Below are positions 1-12,110 of a stretch of DNA of 64,000 bases, piece after piece. Below the pieces are notes generated by a model. The model saw only the letters and a list, made by a program, of their open reading frames with translations. It was not told the DNA's origin and did no database searches. Numbering within the stretch: position 1 is the stretch's first letter; every line of letters starts with the position of its first letter. The DNA comes from Ophiura sarsii (taxonomy: Eukaryota; Echinodermata; Ophiuroidea; Amphilepidida; Ophiuridae), in the NCBI GenBank assembly GCA_035610835.1, contig CM069452.1:27640143-27704142 (forward strand). The letters are read 5' to 3'. Both the position numbers and the translations under genes were made by a program.

Positions 1-1190
1 ACATCCATATCAATGTATATATTCGACGAAGATTCCATGCTGATGACATCAACTACTAAATATTCATGACGTTATATAAACGACGTCATATTAAATTCGA
101 GATAATGTCGCCAACGACAATATAATTAATTATTTCAGACATTATAACATTGTCTGTGAATGATATACCTTACGACAGAATCCACACTAGGGAAATATCA
201 GGGAAGAAGAACGACGCGACGACTATAGACGGAACTCCAGCGAAACAGAAATGTGCATGCCATGAGTTAAAGAACTTACATAGAATAATAATACACCTTA
301 TTTTAAATATTTTATAACACTGTATACATGTTGGTGTTTAAACAAACATCCAACATATCCGGCGTCAGTTATGAAAAGTTCCAACTAAAAATAAAATTAC
401 AGTTTCAAACCCTTCAAATGTATGGGTCAATCCAGCAAAAACATTGAACCAATCAAAAGATTTATTTCAAACTGTCGAATACAGTAAAAAAAAATCAAAT
501 GACCGATTTTTTTTAACTTACAAATACAGTCCAATACATAATTGACTCGGGTTTAAAGCTCTGTGTAAGTGTGTAAGTGAATAGGACGGAAGATTCTCAA
601 AACATAATAATGGATAATATTGGATCCAAAACATAATAATGATAAAATTGGATGATTTACGCCCAATTTGTATTGATCTCGTTATAAGTTTTAAAATATT
701 GGGCTCGACTACGTCTCGCCCAATATTTAAAAACTCATAGCTTGACCAATACATATGAGCTCAATCGATCCAATGTTATACCAAACATACATGTAGTCCA
801 AATATGTGGGTCTGCACCTTATGTAACCTATAAACCGTATATATTCCTGTAGTATAACGTTTGTTATCACAGACGGCCTGCTCTGAGAATTAAGACAAAC
901 AACGCACATTACCAACGAGAGAACATGATTTACCACTTGTAGTATAGCCTATGTAACAGTTATATTTTTACAGGCGAGTAACATGCATGCCAACTATGAA
1001 AATCGAGTTAATATCAATGGTCTTACATATTAAAACGGTACTTGCCCCGTTATTTTAGGATTTCGCTTGGGTCTTTAATTAACAATTGTGAGTGACCCGC
1101 TTCCTACCTTGCTCAACTACATTCGTATTGTCGCGTGCTTTATCACGTTAACCCTGTTTAGATTAAAATCGGTGTCAGTATGTCCAGTCT
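1..1190. other. no recognised feature
   Basis: AT-rich sequence with only short, unconserved ORFs. A small inverted pair of CCCAATTTGTATTGATC type around 660-760 is the only structure I noticed. Confidence 0.4.
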
Positions 1191-1194
1191 TGGG

Positions 1195-1340
1195 TTGAGG
1201 AAATTCAATACGTTTTGTATTACATTGACTTGAGGGTAAAGCCGGATACAGGTCAGCAGTAGTATAGCTTCAATCAAAATACATTCATCTTCTAAACTTC
1301 TGTAATTGGTACAAAAACAATACCGATAACTTGAAACACC
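1195..1340 (-). pseudogene. diverged exon-like block on the minus strand
   Basis: The minus strand reads LEDECILIEAI where the other copies read LDDECILIKAT. It then goes out of frame relative to them after a small indel but keeps nucleotide similarity to the end of the block. This is the only copy outside the duplicated context. Confidence 0.4.
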
Positions 1341-2820
1341 CGACATAAGAGACGGATGTGCAACTACGCGAGTATGAACGGACCTTAAATGCAAACGATC
1401 ATGTCCATTCTAAATGGGATTACATAAATGCAATGCGTCAAAGGTAAATTTGGTAATTAATAATGGCAAACGATGAAAGCCCGTTGGAGAAAAAGATCTT
1501 CCGTATAATCTAGGCTATAAACTTCAGGAAAACAATTTGATTTTTTTTATCTTCTTCTGTACCATGTCAAACGTAGAACCATGTCTTCATGGTGCTTTTG
1601 TAAAGGATTTGTACGTAGGCTTATAGAGAATAAATGTTCTGAACTGGGCTTAGACCCCGGTTTAGATTTGCCCATAAACTAATCTGAGTTTACCGATTGC
1701 GCCATGCATAAGCGGACCCTCTACACCTCGCCGCTGCCATTGAGCAGGGCAGTGTTATCCATTTCCATTTGAATAACCTGAGCGAAGCGATTAATACAAG
1801 TGAGTCCTTTGAAATTCAATGTTAAAATTATAACAGAATCTAAGCTTTGCATTTCCATACACTTAGTTACTGATCCATATTAAGCGATGTTGGTGCTTTT
1901 CATATATTATATGTTACAATACTTGGTATTCGCAATGCCAATACGATGCGCCGAAATAACCAATTGCAAAAAGAGCAATTTGGTCTGATTTGGCAATATG
2001 TTTCCAGATTCTGAAACATATTACAGATTGCCAGATTTGGACATTTGCCCTGACTGATTATTGGGCCCCTAAAACGTGGCTCCAGGGCCCCCGTACAGAA
2101 TGTGCTCCGACAGCAATACCAATTATTTACTTTTGGCCCCTAACTAGCATTATCTGACCATCAGACATTTTGTATACCTCTTCACCTGAATACAATTTCC
2201 TGGACTAGAAGTTAATTATCAAACTCACGAGACTACTGAAACGGCACATATTCCTGGCCACTGTCAGACACACGCAGGAGCACTCCGATCAACTCACTGC
2301 ACGTGTTTGAAAACACTCAGAATTCCTGGAACCAATCAGAGCGATAGGTCGATCTTACGTGTTGCTTAATACGGGTATCCATTTGACCAATATTAGAGGT
2401 TGGACGTACCATTGACGTACACAGGGGCGCCCCCCCCCCCCCCTTTAAGCTTAAAGGTAGATGTTCCGATTGCTGGCCCGATTTTCAACTTTATGTTTTC
2501 TATTTTACATGAAAGGTCATCGTGATAATTGTTGCATTCCAAAGTTTGAGTTGCATAACTCCAATGGCTCTATTTTTAGAAGCACAAGGTCACAATACAT
2601 TTGCCCATTGAGTTATACACAAACTGGTTGGTGGTTAACCACCTTTTGCAGTACTTCACAACATTTTAGTTTATAATTTCGAATTGGAACCTTTATGGGC
2701 CCTGCAATTTTGCAGACATAATGAGAAAAATATGAGGATTCTTCTTATATCAAAATTTGTTGATGTGAAAAAAAATCATAGCCCCAAAAAAGTGATCGGA
2801 ACATACACCTCTAAAACAAG
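1341..2820. other. no gene seen; C14 tract at 2430-2443
   Basis: Unique-looking AT-rich DNA. The 71-codon ORF at 2461-2676 has no supporting feature. Confidence 0.4.
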
Positions 2821-3400
2821 ATGAACGGGTTTCAGGACCATTTTAGTGTTAAAATAACCATTTTTTAAATGTTTTATTATTCAAGCTTAACAAGATGGCT
2901 TCAGGAACGGTTTATTAACCTGTCTTTTTACAATAGCCATTTTTTTAAAAATATTTTGTTATTCAATTTGAACACGATGGCTTCAGTTTTCTGGACCTTT
3001 TTATTGATAAAATATACATTTTTTATCGCGCTGCGCGCGAATTAGTCTCAGCGGGAATTATGTTTAATTTTGTGTCATTCAATTTCAACAAGATGGCTTC
3101 ATACCTTTTTAATGTTAAAATAGCAAGTTTTTTCGCGCTACGCGCTAACTAGTTTCACTGTTTATTTATTATTCAAGCTTAACTATATCAATTTGTCACG
3201 CTCTGAATTATGTTTACTATTTTGTTATTAAATTGGACCAAGATGGCTTCAGATACGTTTTCTGTACCTTTTAGTATTCAAATAGGCATTTTTTGCGCGC
3301 TAGCAAATTAGTTTCACTTTTTAATTATCAGTCAAACTTCAGGAAAGGTTTTTTAAACCTTTCTTTTTACAATAGCCAATATTTTAAATGCGAATATCAA
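2820..3400. repeat. degenerate tandem array around AAGATGGCTTCA
   Basis: AAGATGGCTTCA or close variants occur near 2889, 2968, 3089 and 3239. They are interleaved with TTTTTATCGCGC-like tracts and TTAGTTTCACT segments. The units are 80-150 bp and heavily decayed. Confidence 0.6.
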
Positions 3401-3635
3401 AACTCTTACGCCATGTTGTGTGTTATTGCAAAATTGAAGGGAATACAATCCAATTTTGGATGATATTGATAATAAGGCAATATTGGTTAGAAATTAAGTG
3501 ATGGCTTTTCAATTATTTTGGTCAAAAGTACACACCAAATCGCACCAAATGGGTTCGGAAATTGAACAAAAATCCAATTCCAAGGGCGAGACATCCCCCC
3601 TCAGACTCCCCCTGTCCGCGTTTTCGAATTGATAA

Positions 3636-4096
3636 GGGTCCATATCCAAACTCTCAGTGCTTTTAAAGCATTTTTCTAGCGATTTAAAAGCGCTTTTCCA
3701 ACGGTATTTCGTTCTATTGTTAAAAGCATCGGAAAAAGATCGGTGATTAACTAGAAACCTCTCTATTTATCTGGCGTTAACAATAGAACTATTGTAGTAC
3801 TCTCGATGGCTGCATTAGTGAAGCAGACAGATCAAAGGCGCAAGGAAGGTTGTGATAGTATTTCTTAAAGAATATAACACAACCTTCCTTGCGCCTTTGA
3901 TCTGTCTGCTTCACTAATGCAGCCATCGAGAGTACTACAATAGTTATATTGTTACCGCCAGATAAGTAGAGAGGTTTCTAGTTAATCACCGATCTTTTTC
4001 CGATGCTTTTAACAATAGAACGAAATACCGTTGGAAAAGCGCTTTTAAATCGCTAGAAAAATGCTTTAAAAGCACTGAGAGTTTGGATATGGACCC
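3636..4096. mobile_element. 461-bp foldback element, Harbinger-like TAA flanks
   Basis: Two arms of about 215 bp are nearly perfect inverse complements around a loop of about 25 bp at 3866. The tips read GGGTCCATATCC, and TAA flanks both sides (3633-3635, 4097-4099). Almost the whole element is palindromic, so a transcript would form a long hairpin. It sits between two diverged direct repeats (about 3525-3610 and 4185-4275). Confidence 0.85.
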
Positions 4097-5308
4097 TAAG
4101 TCAATCATGCATACTCAATGAAATTTATTTTAAAGCCCTCCGGGTAAAAGATCCTGCGCACGCCTATGCATATTCGTCAACAATTCGTCAAAAGTATGCA
4201 CCAAATTGCACCATTTTCATTGTATATTTTCAAAATGTTCTTAATTCTAAGCACATCCCCCCTCAGACTCCACCCTGACATCGCATAGCGATGCGGCGTT
4301 AATCGGTTTATAAACACCCATGACCCGAAACTCGTGCCCCGCCCCCCCCCCCCCCCCCCCCCACACACACACACTTTTGAAAACGCGATGACGCCCTTGG
4401 ACGTACAAAATGTACATAAAAGTACGCGAGGTTAACCTGCTGAGACGTGCGTCCATTGCTATAATTTTGTTAAGAAATGACAGACATGGGATGTATACCT
4501 ACAAAAGATAAACTCATCAATACAATGAGATTAGAAAGCTGAAAATATCGTTCAATTCAGAATTTGTAATCGCACTGAAAAAAAGGCGTTCTTTCGAATT
4601 TCCTTATGAAACTGTTGGAAAGTAATAAAGCAAAAAGGATAGTATTTCCGTCTAAAAATAGAAATAAATTACTCAATCTTCTCTGGACAACGTTAATTTA
4701 CCGTCATCCTGATCTGTTTCCATCCAGAGAGTGATTTACTAAGGCGATTGACTGCCCTAACTACCTTGTTTTTCATCTCAAATGATCGATTGGTTTCTTA
4801 ATTCGGAATAAATCAACTGCTGATCGAATAGAAAATGTATCAAAACAACAGAACAACGCCATAGAATCTATACGTAAAAATAAGGTTTCTAAGTATGGGG
4901 AATTAGATTAGTGCCGTAACTATGGAACACTATTATATTGTATTACGCGTAATACAGACGCTCTCGTGGGAAATCAATCCTAAATAAATACAATCGAGAT
5001 TTCTAGGGCAAAATTTCACTTTAGATATTTTTTCTCCCGAGTCACATTGAGATCGCGTTGCACAATTGACACAGGAAATTCCATACGATTAATTAGCATT
5101 AGGCTATATTTTGAAAGTACAGCTTTAAATGGTCATAGTTAGTTCACAAATTCACGAAAACAGTGTTTTAGCATTTAATAATGTTTTATATCATATATAT
5201 AATATAATATAAAGCAGTTTACCAACCCACGGTGTTTACAATAGACAATATAACAACAAATATTAACAACCACCGGCGAATGTCCCAACGAAAAATAAGC
5301 AAGGACAT

Positions 5309-5379
5309 TCACCGGCGGGGAATTGATCTCCGGTCTCCTGATTACTAGACAGGCGTCTTAACCACTAGACCACCGATAC
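5309..5379 (-). tRNA. tRNA-Thr(AGT)-like gene or tRNA-derived SINE head
   Basis: The 71 nt on the minus strand fold as a cloverleaf: a D arm with GTCT/AGAC stem and the A-box GGTCTAGTGGTTA, an anticodon arm with loop CTAGTAA (anticodon AGT, at 5344-5346), a T arm with loop ATCAATT, and a GTATCGG/CCGGTGA acceptor. There are mismatches in the acceptor, anticodon and T stems, and the B-box is weak. The downstream sequence forms a second hairpin of CACCGGCGAATGTCC type. A pseudo-tRNA or SINE head is more likely than an active tRNA. Confidence 0.55.
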
Positions 5380-5918
5380 TTGCTGATAAACGGCAATTTG
5401 AATCAGTGGTAAGTGTCTAAGCGACGGGTTTATACAATACACACAGCACAATAACATGACACATTTGGCCAAACACAGTAGGGATCACAAACATGATGAC
5501 AAGAGGAAACTGAATAAATAAATCATATAATAATGTTTTATATATATCATATAGTGTTTTAGCAGTCATTATTCTCATTCATTACTGAAAAAGATGCATA
5601 TTTATCCAAATCGTTGATTTGTATCGATATAATTGCGCTTATAATTAATTATTTTTCTGTTCATTTTGTCCACCCTTTCTAAGTTATTGAAACAGTCCAA
5701 GTCGAGTCATCCCCTCATTACATTTTTCATCATTCAACCAATCAGACATAAGCTTTTAACTGTGTTTCCTCATAACTCATTGAATATTTAGTTTAGGGGC
5801 GTAAGGCTTTAATTTGATTGGTCGGTCAATGGGGAAAACAATCTAACACGTTGGCGCAGTACTTTCGGGCAATTATTAGTATCCTGCGCTCGGCGTGCGT
5901 GTTATCATCTACCAATTC

Positions 5919-5950
5919 ATTTGTTTGTTTGTTTGTTTGTTTGTTTGTTT
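5919..5950. repeat. (TTTG)n microsatellite
   Basis: Eight tandem TTTG units, uninterrupted. Confidence 0.95.
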
Positions 5951-6084
5951 ACACGGTCGGTCCGTTTGATTGGAACGCAGCTATCGCGATTATTCATGAA
6001 GTAATGAATGACCATCAGTTACTACTTTGCCATTTGTTTATCCGCAGTACGCTCACCCTATATGGTATAGAGAGTCGACCTCAT

Positions 6085-6900
6085 CTTCCTCTCTGTAATA
6101 TTTCCCCATAAACTTACTACAACAGGGCAACAAGTAGGACAAAGTTTTCGATTATTGTTGTAAGAAATAATTTGAGAGGAATAATTTACTTCCATAAAGC
6201 AGACCTTGGTCTAATCAATCTATACTTGGTTGTAATTCACTGTGCAATGAAAATCATGTTCCCCAGACAGAGAACAATTAACTATTGAAGAAAGCTAAAA
6301 GAGACCTGTACGAGCATTACCTTTAACGGTTATTTTACGATAATGGTACTAGTGTCATATGGGATACATTTGACCCACTTATCCTTTCCTATTATTGTCT
6401 GCATCTATTGCTTGCCAAATCACGTTAAGCAAATACCCTTAGTTCTGAATATGCTAGTTATGCTAAGGTTATGCCTACTTGCGCATACTATACTAGAAAT
6501 TCAATCTGTTCCATACTGCATGGCCTAGAGGTAGAACCGAATACGGGTCAGTGATGAAAAGTTTAGCCCACTTACGTTTATCAAACATTTACGTTTGTTT
6601 ATTAGAAAGAATATAAATGTACATCGCTAAAATACACAACAATAAAATAATTCGAACGAACGAACGAATGAATGAACCACCGAATAGACGAACGAGTGGG
6701 TAATCGAACAACTAACGAAATGTCGACAAATCCTAGTTGAATAGCTTCGATTTACTGCTGTAAACAAATTATTGCCAAAGGCATCGTTGGTAGAATTTGG
6801 ATGACCAAAGGGTTAATGGAAAGAAGAATACCGAGTTCTCCCCAAAAAAACGCATCCATCGTAGAACAACTTTTACCAATCATATTACTGGAAGAAACAG
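6085..6900. repeat. duplicated block, copy at 6 kb
   Basis: Collinear with 10215-10975. It includes one TTTGACCCACTT...GGTCAGTGATG block and a short GAAC cluster near 6655. No coding sequence recognised. Confidence 0.8.
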
Positions 6901-7200
6901 TATCATTATACCTCAGACGTAAGATTTATATTCTAAAATTACTGATAGAATAGTGTATCCGGTCTCATTGGGCACACATTCAGGTCCAGTTTCAACATAT
7001 TAAACTGACAATTGACCGTATCAGTATTTGACACTGATTAACTTAACTATTCTATGTAGTTCAATCTACTAGTAAGAACGTTAATAGTGAATTAAGGCAA
7101 TTCAATTGATACTGTGGATTTTCAAGTCCGTTTTAAGTGTATCAGGAGTTGTTATGTAAGCTTAACAATCAGAGGACCAAAGACAGGTTAGCTAAATGTA
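6900..7200. repeat. duplicated block shared with 19445-19740
   Basis: The sequence from ATACCTCAGACGTAAG to AGGACCAAAGACAGGT recurs at 19.45-19.73 kb with minor differences. It is non-coding in both places. Confidence 0.85.
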
Positions 7201-7463
7201 TGATTTTCAGTTAATCGTGATTTCAGATAATTAGGAGTGGGGGTAGTTGAAAAACAACATCTCAAAAACCTTGCGTAGTAGTTCTACAAACCGGATGGCT
7301 GCCGTACAGATTACCACATTTAACCCACACATGCTTTCACATGGCTTTATCACTAATAGGGTAGAAACATGCAGCATTCAGTAAACTATGCAATGAAGCT
7401 GCACGTCACGGACTAGAAATCAAACTCTGTTTCAGAAATTGTAACTCCAAGTGTCCAATCATT

Positions 7464-7987
7464 TCGTCGCTGTTCTAACATACCGGCACATGTGCCATTT
7501 TGGGCAAAATGAGTTAAGTTGCATATTATGATCTACAAGTGAAACTCTTTATTCTCCAAAAAAATTGAGACAAAAAGGTAATTAATTAATGAGATACCGC
7601 ACTAATTAGTGTCATATGCCAGGGTTTTAACATAATACCGGCATGAAAACCTCATTTTGTATTCTGACATACCGGCACATCACGATATTCTGCCATAGAC
7701 CACCGTGTCATTACATACCGGCATATCACTGGCATATCGCTGTAGGACTGTCTGACATACCGGCACATGACTTTATGACATAATTACTCCTAATTAATAA
7801 TTGCAATTTGTTGTTGTAACATGCTCATAACAAACATAAGTATATATCCATTAGTGTTCTTTGACAATGATAGTGACATTTGATGTAAATGCTCTTTAAC
7901 AAGTCTTTAAAAATTGGAAAATTTTCAAACACGATTTTCTCAAAACGCTGTTTTTCGTGATGTGCCGGTATGTCAGAACAGCGACGA
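7464..7987. mobile_element. MITE with repeated ACATACCGGCACAT motifs
   Basis: The termini TCGTCGCTGTTCT plus ACATACCGGCACAT are inverted at 7960-7987. The 14-bp core recurs inside at 7667-7680, 7713-7726 and 7755-7768, with a weaker copy near 7633. ATTT flanks the CGTCGC ends. Subterminal copies of a TIR core are usually transposase binding sites. The superfamily is unclear. Confidence 0.75.
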
Positions 7988-8249
7988 TTTGAAAGAGTGG
8001 TGCGAGGAGATCGCAAGCGGCACGTGAAATCGCAATGGAACAATATTAATACAGTGGCACTTAGTTAGCTATTGCAATAACACTTTCACAAGACTTGATA
8101 GTTAACAGTTGAACCTTTCTCTTAAAGCTTTCATGTTCTGATAAATGCATATTACACCTATAATTTGAAAACTTTCTTTTGAGATTTTAATGTGAATCTC
8201 AGTTATAGCAATGATGTATAATCCCTATATGATATTATCAGTTATCCCC

Positions 8250-8372
8250 TGTTTGTTCATGCAATACGTAAATATATTAATGTTTTGGGTTCGTATCACA
8301 TATGGTCAAAGGCCGAATGTGATACGAACCCAAAACATTAATAGGTTTTGTATTGCATGAGAACAATTTATC
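8250..8372. repeat. palindromic repeat, GGGTTCGTATCACAT arms
   Basis: ATGTTTTGGGTTCGTATCAC (8280-8299) is inverted at 8319-8340, and the outer pair CATGCAATAC/GTATTGCATG extends the hairpin. A related, more decayed hairpin is at 59000-59085. Confidence 0.7.
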
Positions 8373-8984
8373 ATTCAGTAGGCATGAATTTAGGTAAACA
8401 ATTGTTAGGGTGCATGATGAAAAAATAAAATATTACTTGGACAACGAAAACAAAAAACCTGTTCTATACGGACAAACAGACCTCTCAGGTACATTAGGGT
8501 CGGTCAGTCAGGCGTTAAGTTTGTTGTTGTTTTTAAAAAAAAACACAATGATATCCCATAGAAAACCATTTCTAGTGCAACTTAGCTGTTGTTATGCGAG
8601 GTCATTGAACTAGCCATAACTTTAATAGTATCCATTCGATTTTTTTGAATGAGGTATCAAACTGCGGAGAAGAAATGTGTTCATTTAATGTACATCTCAG
8701 AATTTGGTACAAATTATCTATTTTGAATTAGCCAACATCAAAGCACCTGTTTGGGACTTTTTGTGCTAGGTGTACATTTGTGTATGTCAACACTAGATAC
8801 TCTACCGCTACAGCATATATCTTTCAAATCTTTTCAAATGAAATTCATTTTCAATAATGAAGGTTTTTCTTTGTAACTTGAAACATTTATATATATTTAT
8901 AATGGATCTGTTACAATTGTAGTAAACACGGGAGTAAAATTTATTATTTAGAATTTAGAGCCCTTAAATATCAGATGTTTCCAG

Positions 8985-9144
8985 TTAGATAGATATATAT
9001 ATATATTGTTATTGTGCCAATTAATTTAAACGATGAGTGTATTTTGATTAAAGCTACTATTGATGACCTGTATTCAGCTATACCCTCGAGACAGAAAAGA
9101 CAATGTGATATAAAACATATTGAATGTCTTCAATCCAAGAAGGT
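8985..9144 (+). pseudogene. exon-like block, copy 1
   Basis: Conserved coding-like frame reading DECILIKATIDDLYSAIPSR, then CDIKHIECLQ, preceded by TTTCCAG and ending near an AAGAAG|GTAATA donor-like string. Paralogues are at 21569-21711 and 26041-26184, and a diverged minus-strand one is at about 1195-1340. Product unknown. It may be a dispersed exon of a duplicated host gene. Confidence 0.4.
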
Positions 9145-9479
9145 AATACTCACAATGATATCCTGTAACTAAAAAGGGTTAACGTGATACAGTAAGCAGC
9201 ACCAGAACTGTAGTTGATAACTAGGGCACTTGATTCACTTGTAACACAAAAATGTAATTCTAACGAGAACAGTACCGCTCAGAAGACCATTATTAACCTG
9301 ATTTTAAAGATTGCAAGTATTCTCCGGAAAAAATAAATGTATAGTACCATCAACACTCCCTTTTAAGAGTATTTATGTGTACTCCAATCTTAGATTAGCT
9401 GTCTGTACTCACAACAAAATCTTCGGAATATAGTTCATATTAGGTGATGACCCTACAGTGCGTGTCCAGACAATTAAAG

Positions 9480-9960
9480 AAGATATTAACTTATTTATTA
9501 CTCCGTCATATTGCAAATTATGTTTAACACTGTTTTCATAATGTTATGTTTTTATTCTGTTAAGCGCTGTGGTGCCATGTTATGTTATGTTTATATCCGT
9601 ATGCTCTCCGTCAACCATTTCAAATGAAGTGACATTTTGGCAGCCACCAGGTGGCGTTGGTAGAATCTAGATGCAATAAAAAAGAAAAATACCAGGATAT
9701 GATCAGTTGGAGAGAAACTGTAAGAAATCTGCTGTGACAGATTCTATTGCCATAAGCTAATGACAGAAGTCATTAACTGCTGGCGAGTTTTGAAATATAA
9801 TAGAGAAAATCAAATGAACAGCAACCAAATCACATTTCCAATATCCATAATCAGAAGAGGTTGCTAGACACGTGCGTGGATGAAAATCAATACAATTCAT
9901 GAACACTGATCCATGAAAGCTCGCCTGTATGCCGATTCCGCTCAAGTCTGGAGATTATAC
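9480..9960. repeat. duplicated block shared with 23318-23840
   Basis: Collinear from the TTAACTTATTTATTA region to CTCGCCTGTATGCCG. It contains the decayed counterpart of the 23.3-kb minus-strand ORF. Confidence 0.8.
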
Positions 9961-9982
9961 TATTTTAACACAATTTGGTGTT

Positions 9983-10070
9983 CCAGTATCGACCGATACT
10001 GGAACAGTAAAATCGTACCAGTATCGACCGATACTGGCAACATTTATGTTCCAGTATTAAACGATACTGG
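9983..10070. repeat. three palindromic iterons CCAGTATCGACCGATACTGG
   Basis: Two identical 20-bp palindromes (9983-10002, 10018-10037) and one variant (10051-10070) are spaced 33-35 bp apart. Each has 9-bp perfect arms around a 2-bp centre. No ORF or known element accounts for them. Confidence 0.85.
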
Positions 10071-10214
10071 TATACCAGTTTTTCGGACCTACAGTACAGT
10101 GTTTCCAAATCAGTCCTATATAAATAAATATCCTTAATGCAGATGTCTAAGGCAATATTTCTCTTTAGATGCTTGTTCTCCCGAGTCACATAGAAAAACG
10201 ATCTTATCTCCCTT

Positions 10215-10975
10215 TCCGTAATATTTCCCAATATAAAGTGTCGAGTTTTATTGTAAGAAATTGCTCGGATGGGAATATTTACTTCCTAAAGCAGAACCTG
10301 GTCTAATCAATCTATACTTGGTTGTAATTCACAGTGCAATAGGATCATGTTTCTCAGATACAAACCAATAAACTATTGAAGAAAGTTAAAAGGGACATTT
10401 ACGAGCATTACCTTTAACGGTTATTTTAAGATAACATTTCTTGTGTCATGTGGAATACATTTGACACACTTACCCGTTCCTGTTATTGTCTGCATCTAAA
10501 GCTTGCCAAATCACGTTGAGCAAATACCCTTAGTTCTTGATATGCTAGCTATTCTAAGGTAATGCCTCCTTTGCGCATACTAGAAATTCAATCTGTTCCA
10601 TATTGCATGGCCTATGAGGTAACAACCGAATACGGGTCAGTAATGAAACGTTTGAACCTCATACGTTTATCAAACATACGTTTGTTTATTAGAAAGAATA
10701 TAAAAACACAGCAACAAAACAATTCGAACGGACAAACGAATGAACCTTCGAACGGACGAACGAGTGGGGTAAACGAATAACAAGCAAACACCAAACGAAA
10801 TTTCGACAAATCCTAGTTGAATAACTTCAATTTACAATGCAACTGCTGAAGAAAGAAATATTACAAAATGCATCGTTGGTAGAATTTGGACGACCAAAGG
10901 GGTAATCAAAAGGAGAATACCCAGTTCTCCACACACACACAAAAACGTCCAACGTGGAGCAACTTTGACGAATCA
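10215..10975. repeat. duplicated block, copy at 10 kb
   Basis: Paralogue of 6085-6900, ending at the solitary CAGGGTGAGTC terminus. The small ORFs here are not conserved between the two copies. Confidence 0.8.
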
Positions 10976-10977
10976 TA

Positions 10978-11045
10978 CAGGGTGAGTCAAAATATTCAGG
11001 TCCCGAGTTCACCGATTTGTTGAACCTGTTAAATTCCAAAAAATA
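10978..11045. mobile_element. solitary CAGGGTGAGTCAAAA terminus
   Basis: TA followed by CAGGGTGAGTCAAAA is the same terminus as in the 14.0-kb MITE. The following sequence differs and no partner terminus is visible. It directly abuts the end of a duplicated block (10215-10975). Confidence 0.45.
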
Positions 11046-11049
11046 ATAT

Positions 11050-12000
11050 ATTTAATGAAATGTACTGGAAGAACACATTGTTAGCTATAACCTAAATTTG
11101 ATTTCATTCACATTAGTTATTGGAAATGGGAGATATGTGCATTTTCCCAAATTCGGTGAAATTCAATCTGTCCCAACATTTCCATGAATGTAGTTTAACG
11201 CACGCCTTTTAGATTAGTCATAGCGCGTTGGTATCTGAATAGGCCGAGTTCATAAACATATCCAAACAGGTGCAAGATGCAATTGATATTCATTATATCG
11301 GCCGAGTGCACCAATGGCGAGTAGCTGAAGAATAGCGCTACCTCTGAGGCGTAACTGAGGCGTAACCTAACATTTTGAGAACACCAAACCGGCGTAAGCT
11401 ACTAGGCTAGTAACTGGCGGGTAATTTACGCTAAATCTCATACCTCACCGGACCCAAGAGTAAGTTGGAGCATAACAATTTTACAGTTTACATGTATGCT
11501 GTAACTAAACGACAATTTCTTATTTGCCCGATGGACGATAAAATAGATATGATGATCAGTGGCCGAATGTTATCATGCAATTTATTATTAACTTGTGTAT
11601 AATAATTATACTCAATGATACATTTAAGACCAATTTATTATACAATATTTCAAAACTAACCACAATCATGCATGCATACAGTACACAGTTATAAAAATGA
11701 GTTCAAACAATCAATTACTCACTCAAATTAGTTCAAATTAATCAATCAATCAATCTACCAATAAATATTTAATTAATTAATTAAATGACATGAAATCAAA
11801 TAAGTAAACGAATTCATAAATAAATATGCCTATTGAATGAATATTATAAATAAAGTAAATAAAAAGATGAATACAAAATAATAATACATAGGCCTACACA
11901 TTTAATTAATCGATTGATTGATGTCAATACCATACTGTAGTTCATAGAAATTGACATAAATGATTTCATTAAATCACCATCATTTTTTGAAGAAAAAAAA
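11050..12000. other. AT-rich, low-complexity stretch
   Basis: Short-period TTAA/AATC runs around 11730-11900. CGGCCGAGTGCACCAA at 11298 faces an inverse copy at 13450-13466, which may mark a larger decayed element enclosing the Harbinger-like insertion. Confidence 0.4.
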
Positions 12001-12014
12001 AAAGAAAGAAAAAA

Positions 12015-12110
12015 TGGGAATCACGGGAATCGAACCCGTGATTTACGTTTATAAAAGCTAGGATCCTAGTAGCACGCCACGGATATTTGACGCAATCATT
12101 GTGATAGTTT
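12015..12110 (-). repeat. repeat containing a B-box/T-arm hairpin, 12-kb copy
   Basis: The minus strand has AATCACGGGTTCGATTCCCG, a perfect B-box and T-arm, preceded by GTGGCGTGCTACTAGG (A-box-like) and followed by a long T-run that could terminate Pol III. The next 200 bp (to about 12300) also match the arms of the 49-kb foldback. There is no full cloverleaf. Confidence 0.55.

Noticed and set aside
5818..6111. 97-codon plus-strand ORF
   Set aside because: Contains the (TTTG)n run and has no other support.
7667..7768. Possible CRISPR-like array of ACATACCGGCACAT
   Set aside because: Repeats are too short, irregularly spaced and share the MITE terminus. The genome is eukaryotic.
9006..9144. 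CARD- or death-fold assignment for the DECILIKAT block
   Set aside because: Only a vague pattern resemblance. The two shared blocks do not splice in frame at the visible sites.
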